This document shows, piece by piece, positions 1 through 5,841 of a stretch of 10,000 bases of DNA. The stretch is from contig CAUJGJ010000242.1 of NCBI GenBank assembly GCA_963170055.1, forward strand, positions 6,695,859-6,705,858, in the 5' to 3' direction. Each line of letters starts with the position of its first letter. Positions within the stretch are counted from its first letter, which is position 1. This DNA is from Halisarca cf. caerulea (Eukaryota > Porifera > Demospongiae > Chondrillida > Halisarcidae). Under the pieces are notes generated by a model that had not been told where the DNA came from, searched no databases, and saw only the letters and a program-made list of their open reading frames with translations. The translations under genes and the position numbers were made by a program.

Positions 1-190
1 AATGAATGCACACATGTCAACGTGGGGATTTCATTCAAATGGAGCACAGCAATGATCTTATGTTAAAAAGGAGGTCATTGGATTTCAGAGGAGTCCTTTA
101 ATAGACGTTTTACCGCTTTTGCAAGAGTTCCATGATACAACAGAAATGTACACAATCTAAAAGTGTGTATTAAACCTACCCAGGCACCCA
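1..190. other. Non-coding flank, nothing recognised
   Basis: This AT-rich stretch precedes the minisatellite. No open frame of useful length, RNA gene or repeat could be recognised in it. It could be intergenic or intronic sequence of something outside the window. Confidence 0.5.
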
Positions 191-415
191 CCTCTAGACA
201 AGTGGTGTGATAACTTCAGCTATCCACCCATGCACCTCTAGACAAGTGGTATGAAACTTAAGCTACCTAACAACCTCTAGACAAGTGGTGTGAAATTTCA
301 GTTATCTACCAATCTCTAGACAAGCGGTGTGAGACTTCAGCCTACCAACCTCTCGGCAAATGGTGCGAGACTGCACAAACTCAACAACCTTTAGACAATG
401 GTATGATATTATGCA
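191..415. repeat. Degenerate ~39-bp minisatellite, about six copies
   Basis: The unit starts with CCTCTAGACAAGTGGTGTGA and continues with a more variable ACTTCAGCTATCTACCAA-like half. Copies begin near 191, 235, 274, 313, 349 and 388, giving spacings of 44, 39, 39, 36 and 39. The first four copies keep the TCTAGACAAG core almost unchanged. The fifth (TCTCGGCAAA) and sixth (TTTAGACAA-TGG) are more diverged, so the array decays towards its right end. No coding frame runs through it. Spacing and divergence are those of an ordinary minisatellite, not a CRISPR array. Confidence 0.85.
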
Positions 416-533
416 AATCCACCTAGGGCTCCCTAACCTGTGGCAAGCTACAGAGATAAGCTATCAAAGAGAGCGAAAATCCCTTCAATTTACCAACAAA
501 TGCAAAATATATGTGCAACACATATTAAATTAA

Positions 534-711
534 TACAGTGAAACTTGCCTAACCTGGCACCGATAAATTAGCATTTGTCCAAACTGGCCAAGATTCTCTG
601 GCACTGACCATGCATACAAACTGACCTCTATAATCCAGCAACCTGCTAATCCAGCACTAGCTGTTTTACATTCTCCAACGGGTGCTGGATTATACAGTCA
701 GGTTCACTGTA
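534..711. mobile_element. Small pogo/Tigger-like MITE (Tc1/mariner type)
   Basis: The left end reads TACAGTGAAACTTGCCTAAC and the reverse complement of the right end reads TACAGTGAACCTGACTGTAT. Both arms then run into a CCAGCACC/CTGGCACC block, so the termini are imperfect inverted repeats of roughly 28-30 bases. Both ends carry TA outside CAGTG, consistent with a duplicated TA target. The CAGTGAACCT start followed by a TATAATCC-like block resembles pogo/Tigger-group termini. The interior repeats the ATAATCCAGCA motif twice near 630-657. At about 178 bases it has no transposase, so it is a non-autonomous element. The superfamily call is by terminal resemblance only. Confidence 0.75.
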
Positions 712-820
712 CAATTTTTGATATTTGATGTTTTCACTGACACATACGTGACGGCAGATGAGCTAGTGGGCAGGTCTCTACAACAAACTGAGGACAATGT
801 CATTTATTACTACATGTACA

Positions 821-1287
821 TACCGTATATGCTCTAATTTTTCGTCATTCCAATTATTCGTCACGGGCTCCAAAAGGGATGAAAAGCATTCTAATTGATG
901 ACGAAATAGCATGTGTTCTAATCCTACGTCAGAGACCCTAATTATTCGTCACGCAGGCTGGACGACTTTGTTCTGCCATTTGTTGTGCCATTAATATACT
1001 GGAGGAACTGCTTTTCCTTCGTTTATATTCGTCATTTTTACTTCGTTCAAGTAATCGTTGAATTTGGATTCCAAAATTCCTTGTTTACGTGGTATCCTCA
1101 AACGGGCGCAACAATTCTCAAACTAGAAACGGCCATTTTTCGATGGTTCTAATTCGCCGTCGTTGATTCTAAATATTCGTTCCCCCATTCCAATTATTCG
1201 CCACCTTTCAGAAACCTTGCAATTCCATTCTAAATGACGTTTTTTCCCTGACAATTGCTCTGACGAAAAATTAGAGCATATACGGTA
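821..1287. mobile_element. Non-autonomous DNA transposon with perfect 27-bp terminal inverted repeats
   Basis: Positions 821-847 (TACCGTATATGCTCTAAT... ending TTCGTCA) are exactly the reverse complement of 1261-1287. The interior carries further copies of a related block, AATTATTCGTCAC, at 852-864 and 940-952. There are variants at 1025-1033 (TATTCGTCA) and 1192-1204 (AATTATTCGCCAC), and inverted variants near 893-905. ACAT stands immediately outside ACCGT on both sides (818-821 and 1287-1290), suggesting a 4-bp target duplication. A TA duplication inside the repeat ends is the alternative. A related but uninterrupted copy of the flanking sequence exists at about 4589-4656, supporting a real insertion. 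No transposase is encoded and the superfamily was not identified. Confidence 0.85.
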
Positions 1288-1631
1288 CATAATTATACAT
1301 ATTTGCACAACTATATTACAATTACATAGATTGAAATAGTATTATGCAATAATGATATGTACCAAATATCAATACTTATAAGCAATCTGCTTGTGGTTGT
1401 TGCTGGCTATTTCTAGTCACTTTCACAAGCCATTTTACACTGTATATGTAACAGTTAAGCATATTATCATTCAACTTCAACTGTCATTAATCTTGTATAA
1501 ATATAGTTGAAAATGTCAAAAGTCTAACATTTTCTGTTCTTTGCAACAATGTTTGTCTGTCAGTGTGATGTGTACTTCTAATGGCTGGTATGATGCAATA
1601 TGCATCGTACAAGAAAATGACCATTGAATTG
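1288..1631 (-). repeat. Copy A of a three-copy dispersed segment (reverse orientation)
   Basis: Read on the minus strand, this segment resembles two others in the window. Positions 1523-1558 match 2211-2246 at 34 of 36 bases. Positions 1622-1631 match 2113-2122. Positions 1380-1424 match 4513-4557 at about 39 of 45 bases. Positions 1295-1309 and 1328-1340 match 4589-4603 and 4570-4582 almost exactly. The 467-bp element at 821-1287 sits within the extended homology, which resumes beyond it at 794-815. No protein is evident, so this is either an old dispersed repeat or the upstream region of a lost inverted gene copy. Confidence 0.7.
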
Positions 1632-1869
1632 ATATTCAAATGATATTGATATAATACCATATATAGTTCCATGTTCTGTATGCAGCACATGCACAGGAGG
1701 GGAGCATAAGCCAGAAGCTCTTGAGGAAGTAGACTTGATTTCAATGTGTTCTGGATAATTATAATCATATATACCATAAGTTACAAACTATCACTGTTCA
1801 AACATTTCATATGATTGTATGTATAAGTATATAATATTATACTAATCGGAGATGTCAGTATATTATGCG

Positions 1870-1959
1870 TAATAACCAGTATGGACACGTTTGTATCAGT
1901 AATAATTAGTATGGAAATGTATGTATCAGTATTAATCAATATGGACACAATGTCATGAT
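1870..1959. repeat. Three tandem 30-bp units
   Basis: Units start at 1870, 1900 and 1930. Each begins with a TAATAAYYAGTATGGA-like core, and the first two end in GTATCAG. The third unit (TATTAATCAATATGGACACA) is diverged. There is a weak partial unit before the array. It is short, AT-rich and non-coding. Confidence 0.75.
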
Positions 1960-2070
1960 ATTATAATTATGTATCAGCAAATATCAGCACATAGTAATCT
2001 TTTAAAAAATCTTTTAAATTAACCCTTATTTTACAGATTTAATTCTGTACACATTTTAAGTGTTTGCCTT

Positions 2071-2072
<2 letters not shown>

Positions 2073-2102
<30 letters not shown>
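2073..2102. repeat. (TA)n microsatellite
   Basis: This is an uninterrupted run of about fifteen TA dinucleotides. It marks the left boundary of the recognisable homology of the segment at 2113-2246. Confidence 0.95.
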
Positions 2103-2105
<3 letters not shown>

Positions 2106-2112
2106 ATGCATG

Positions 2113-2246
2113 CAATTCAATGATCACCATGCAATGCTTTGTATGACACAAATTGCATCATATACCATTCATTTTGAAAGACACATCACACTATGTATAG
2201 CTATACACTCAGGCAAACATTGTTGCAAAGAACAGAAAGTGTTAGA
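2113..2246 (+). repeat. Copy B of the three-copy dispersed segment
   Basis: It is the inverted partner of 1523-1631. It shares CAATTCAATG at one end, TTGCATCATA and ACACATCACACT inside, and a 36-base block at 2211-2246 with two mismatches at the other end. It carries about 17 extra bases (ATGTATAGCTATACACT) that copy A lacks. The two arms are separated by roughly 480 bases and could pair as a long imperfect hairpin. The 18-base AGACAAACATTGTTGCAA core also begins copy C at 4362, with one mismatch here. Confidence 0.7.
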
Positions 2247-3550
2247 ATTTCGGCATAATACTAGTTGTGAACATATTTTACACTTCGGTAAAAGGAAACT
2301 AAACGTTTAAATTGAATTGGGAATGGGAATGTGAATGGAATGATTGCATAGACTGCAGTTGTAAGCATGGTCAGACCCAAACCTCTTTGATCCTGTATGA
2401 AGGAAAGGTATATGCAGTAACATGCAAGGAGTCAAGTTGAGGCTGACTGTGGCTTTATGCAAGACTGGCTGTGGCTTTATGCAAGACTGGCTGAGAGCCA
2501 ATCGACTCATATTCAATCTTGAGCTGTGATATATACCTTCTGCAATGATCTGCTGCATATTCGATCAGTTGACAATATGTCTTATAGTCGCCATGCATGC
2601 TAGAAAAGTGCAGCTTTTCATAATTTCACACAAACTGTGATCAGTTGTTGGTTTCTACAGCCGTGAGCATGTGAACTACATCACTTGTGATTGGTAGTCG
2701 AATGTGTACCAATGACATATGATCTGCATACATTTCAGTATACAATGTTTTGTGATTTGCCAATCATCCGCACGTGTTGACTGTCATTTATCGCGGCTTT
2801 GACTCTTGATCATAAAATGTGTCATCTGCAAGTTAGCATGTGACAATAGCTTGATGGCATTGTGTAATGCAGCTGCAGGCCTGTATCTGGTCTTGGAGTT
2901 CTTATCCAGGTTAGATGCATGCAGTTTAGAAGAAAGACGGTACACCTTTCGTTTGTATGTAAGAGCTTTGAGTTCAAAACTCCAAAATCTCTGATTGTAA
3001 TAAATTATTATATGCAATGCCATTTTTAGTGATGGACTAAGGACATGTCCTTTATAACCACATTGGTCTATGTTTTCAATGCACATGTGAAGTTTTTATC
3101 ATAATAAGTTTGTAAGCATTCTGGTACTGGGACTGGCTAATTAAGAATGCATGCATATTGTTCAGTTACTTGTGAGAAGTAATAGTTTTGTCTCTATAGC
3201 TAGTATGATTATAATATTGTAAACACTAACTTATTTGAATTTTTGAAGTACATGATATGGCAATGCATGCTTCTGAATCATGACATATCAGACATTCAAT
3301 AATAGTGTACATTTCCATTAATTTGACGTGATGTTCATTCATCATGATGGAATTTGTTTCAATGCCATATATATACATATGTCAGTCAATATGCATGTGT
3401 ATAGATAAAGTGCACATGCATGGTGTCTTTTGTGGAATTGAGGTACATGTACGCATATTTATATACGTATATGTGACTGGATTGTAGTTGTGACACAGAG
3501 TACTGTGTATGAAATTGGTTCATGTTGTTGGCCAGGGTAACAATTGCGGT
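2247..3550. other. Gene-free AT-rich stretch
   Basis: Open frames here are all under about 100 codons, lie on both strands, overlap one another and have no recognisable domain, so I treat them as chance. The only structure I can support is the 22-bp tandem duplication listed separately. The sequence otherwise looks like ordinary intergenic or intronic DNA rich in ATGCATG-type words. Confidence 0.6.
2447..2490. repeat. 22-bp tandem duplication
   Basis: The unit CTGTGGCTTTATGCAAGACT plus two further bases (GG) occurs twice in direct succession, starting at 2447 and 2469, with no mismatch seen. It is a recent, local duplication with no coding context. Confidence 0.9.
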
Positions 3551-3555
3551 ATATA

Positions 3556-3610
<55 letters not shown>
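3551..3610. repeat. (TA)n microsatellite
   Basis: About 60 bases are nearly pure TA, interrupted near the left end by ATAAT and a single ATG step. Reverse-strand open frames of alternating Ile and Tyr across it are products of the repeat and not genes. Confidence 0.95.
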
Positions 3611-3611
<1 letters not shown>

Positions 3612-4361
3612 CAGTTGTACAAATGGCATAACATATACGTCACTGTAATGCAGAGCTACTGGAGCATGAAAATTAATAGTGACTGTGAGCAATGTGACTC
3701 ATTGTGTGGCATGAATTGGCCAGTTATTTAGGTTCTGAAATTGTCTGCATGTTGTTAGATTTTTCACTTTATTTACTTATAATCATGATTGCAATGAAAT
3801 CACTGTTTGCTACAAATGACTGTCTTCACGGATAATGTGGTGGACCAATCCTGCCATGTCTGCTCGAGATGTCAATGAAACAGTGATCCTTCAAATTCGT
3901 CACAATAACAAAAACAACAAATGGGAACTATATGCAAGAGTAATCTGGTCACTGCAAGTGATTGAGCATGCACTCTGACTTCATAATAATAATTCCGAGT
4001 GTAGCGAGCTTTATATTTCTGTCACCTTAGCGGAGAGGGTTTGATCTACCCATGCATTTGATTAGTTTATGGGCCAAAAATGAATATTTAGGCCTAAAGT
4101 AGGTTGCATTGCCAAACGGTGGCATTTTACCCTGAAATCCGTACGTGGGCAACCGTGCATATCTTTATGTACTTTATATTGCTACATAGGCACAGTAAGA
4201 GGGACCACATGTTCTAGTTTGGTGTTGTCTGTGTGAAGTACTTGATGTTGGAGCCTAGCTCAGACTGCTGCTCCACGCCGTTGTGCCTATTTATGAATGG
4301 ATTCAAAGTCTGACTGTCGTAGAGTGACCGACCTAGGTGCTGCTGCATTACATATTATATA
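3611..4361. other. Gene-free stretch upstream of the main gene
   Basis: No open frame, RNA gene or clear repeat was found. Base composition is more mixed than in the AT-rich flanks. Any distal regulatory sequence of the gene at 4777 would lie here or in the following repeat segment, but no specific site can be named. Confidence 0.5.
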
Positions 4362-4656
4362 AGACAAACATTGTTGCAAGCTAGTGACTGTAAGTGACAG
4401 TGAAACAGCAACATAAAGTCCAATAGAAATAGTTATTCAACTTCAATGAATCATACAATATTACAATGACATTTGAAGTTAAATGTAATGAAAAGTAAAA
4501 TTAATAGTTCATGAAAGTGACTACAAATAGCCAATAACAACCACAATCGGGTTGCTTCAATACATATATACTATTTCAATCTTTAGTATGTGCAAATATG
4601 TATGTAGTTACATACAATTATGAATATAAATCCAACTTGTAGTACATATGTCATTG
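4362..4656 (+). repeat. Copy C of the three-copy dispersed segment, just upstream of the gene
   Basis: It matches the minus strand of 794-1558 in order. AGACAAACATTGTTGCAA (4362-4379) matches 1541-1558, and 4513-4557 matches 1380-1424. ACTATTTCAATCT (4570-4582) matches 1328-1340, and TGTGCAAATATGTAT (4589-4603) matches 1295-1309. CTTGTAGTA...CATTG near 4636-4656 matches the far side of the element at 821-1287. It therefore represents the site without that insertion. It ends about 120 bases before the start codon, so it may carry promoter sequence or be a repeat that landed there. Confidence 0.7.
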
Positions 4657-4729
4657 GATTGACCCATCCAGGTATTATTATACTTCACACCTGATGTATT
4701 GTAATAGCTTGTAATAGTGGACACTCAGA

Positions 4730-4738
4730 TATATATAG
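4730..4738 (+). promoter_or_regulatory. Possible TATA box
   Basis: TATATATAG lies 38 bases before the ATG at 4777. If it acts as a TATA box, the 5' untranslated region would be only about 10-20 bases. TA-rich words are common in this window, so this is only a position-based suggestion. Confidence 0.25.
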
Positions 4739-4776
4739 CCTACCATTGCCATTTAAAACAGTTGCTGGTAGTCACC

Positions 4777-5841
4777 ATGGAATATGTCACCATTAATTGC
4801 TGGATGCTACTCAGTTGCTTTGTGCTCACAGAAGCCAAACAGCCAGTAACAATGTGGGTTACACCTCATCCTGATCTGTGTACTAGTAAGACTGAACCTT
4901 GTAGAACCTTCAATGAGTACAATGATGATGGGGTGTTAAGTATGTCCAATGTAAAATGGACTTTCATCTCAAGCCCCCTGCCACACAAGCTCAAAACTGG
5001 CATATACCTGTTTCACAAGGTGTCAAACGTGTCCCTGGTTTGCGAAGATGAGCACTATCAAGCGTGCAGTTTACAATGCCAAGCAAGAAGCAGAAGATTG
5101 TGTACCTTCTTGTTTATTGGGATCAGCAACTTGTCAATTTCAAAGTTAAACGTGACATATACAACACCCAAACTATATAACACCTTTGTACAAAAAAAAT
5201 CTGAAACAGATAAAATTAATAACTTAGATTTACCCAATGGTCCTGTTGTCAATTCAATAATAGAATGTACAGGAATAAATCGAGATACATTAGCAACAAT
5301 CACAGCTTCAAGATCGTGGGTATTCGTTGACTGTACCAATGTAGACGTTTCTATGGCTCGTTTCGTTGGCTCTCAAAATAGCTGGGCTGTGTTTAGACCA
5401 GACAGGAAATTTACTATACGAAATACTTCATTCATTAAACTATCACTGGGAACTCAAAGCTCAAATTTACTGGCCGCAAATTCTTATCACCACAACATAA
5501 GAATCTTTATAGAACCACCACGGTTGACTCAGAGAAGAAAACCTTACATCAGTAATAATGTTACTTTGCATGGCCTGAAATTCTCGATTTTTGATACTGT
5601 GTTCAGAGGAATTGATTACCTACCTAGAAAGATTTATAATAGCAGTAACTACCCAGCAATATCAGTGTGTTCAAAGCACCCCTTGAAAGGATGGCATGCC
5701 CATATTGTTGTCGGGAACAGTACGTTTAAGAGATGCTCAATGATAGCAATAGACGCTGTTGAAGACCGGGGGCTTCACATTAACATTACAAACTGCAGCG
5801 TCAATGGCATGGTAAAACAGAAAGAAGCTAAAGAATGGTAG
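4777..5841 (+). CDS. N-terminal ectodomain segment (codons 1-354, ends at TAG)
   Basis: The segment starts MEYVTINCWMLLSCFVLTEA, a plausible signal peptide with cleavage near residue 20. It continues with PDLCTSKTEPCRTFNEY, a Cys pair typical of the beginning of this protein type. A second cluster of cysteines follows at VCEDEHYQACSLQC and RRLCTF. Many N-x-S/T sites are visible (for example NVSLV, NLSIS, NVTYT, NTSFI, NVTLH, NSSNY, NSTFK), as expected for a secreted domain. Alternating hydrophobic strands such as ISNLSISKLNVTY, VTLHGLKFSIFDTVF and AHIVVGNSTFKRCSM look like rungs of a right-handed beta helix. If the TAG is real and not bypassed, the product would be a secreted fragment of 354 residues lacking any membrane anchor. 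Confidence 0.8.
   Translation: MEYVTINCWMLLSCFVLTEAKQPVTMWVTPHPDLCTSKTEPCRTFNEYNDDGVLSMSNVKWTFISSPLPHKLKTGIYLFHKVSNVSLVCEDEHYQACSLQCQARSRRLCTFLFIGISNLSISKLNVTYTTPKLYNTFVQKKSETDKINNLDLPNGPVVNSIIECTGINRDTLATITASRSWVFVDCTNVDVSMARFVGSQNSWAVFRPDRKFTIRNTSFIKLSLGTQSSNLLAANSYHHNIRIFIEPPRLTQRRKPYISNNVTLHGLKFSIFDTVFRGIDYLPRKIYNSSNYPAISVCSKHPLKGWHAHIVVGNSTFKRCSMIAIDAVEDRGLHINITNCSVNGMVKQKEAKEW

Noticed and set aside
191..415. A CRISPR-like array of spaced repeats
   Set aside because: The DNA is eukaryotic, the intervening sequences are themselves related between units, and spacings vary from 36 to 44, so this is a minisatellite.
1123..1308. A 61-codon reverse-strand frame across the transposon-like element
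   Set aside because: It runs through the terminal inverted repeat and out into the flank, and has no resemblance to a transposase.
1487..1777. A 96-codon reverse-strand frame within copy A of the dispersed segment
   Set aside because: The related copies B and C do not keep this frame open over the shared blocks, so it is not a conserved protein.
2784..3086. A 100-codon reverse-strand frame and an overlapping 62-codon plus-strand frame
   Set aside because: Neither has a domain, signal, biased composition or start context. Two overlapping frames of this size are expected by chance in gene-free DNA of this length.
3386..3692. Reverse-strand frames rich in alternating Ile and Tyr
   Set aside because: They are translations of the (TA)n tract at 3551-3610.
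4717..4776. Extension of the gene's start upstream to a GTG at 4717
   Set aside because: GTG is not a normal start in a nuclear animal gene. The ATG at 4777 has ACCATGG context and is directly followed by a signal peptide, while the upstream residues are polar and read through the TATA-like region.
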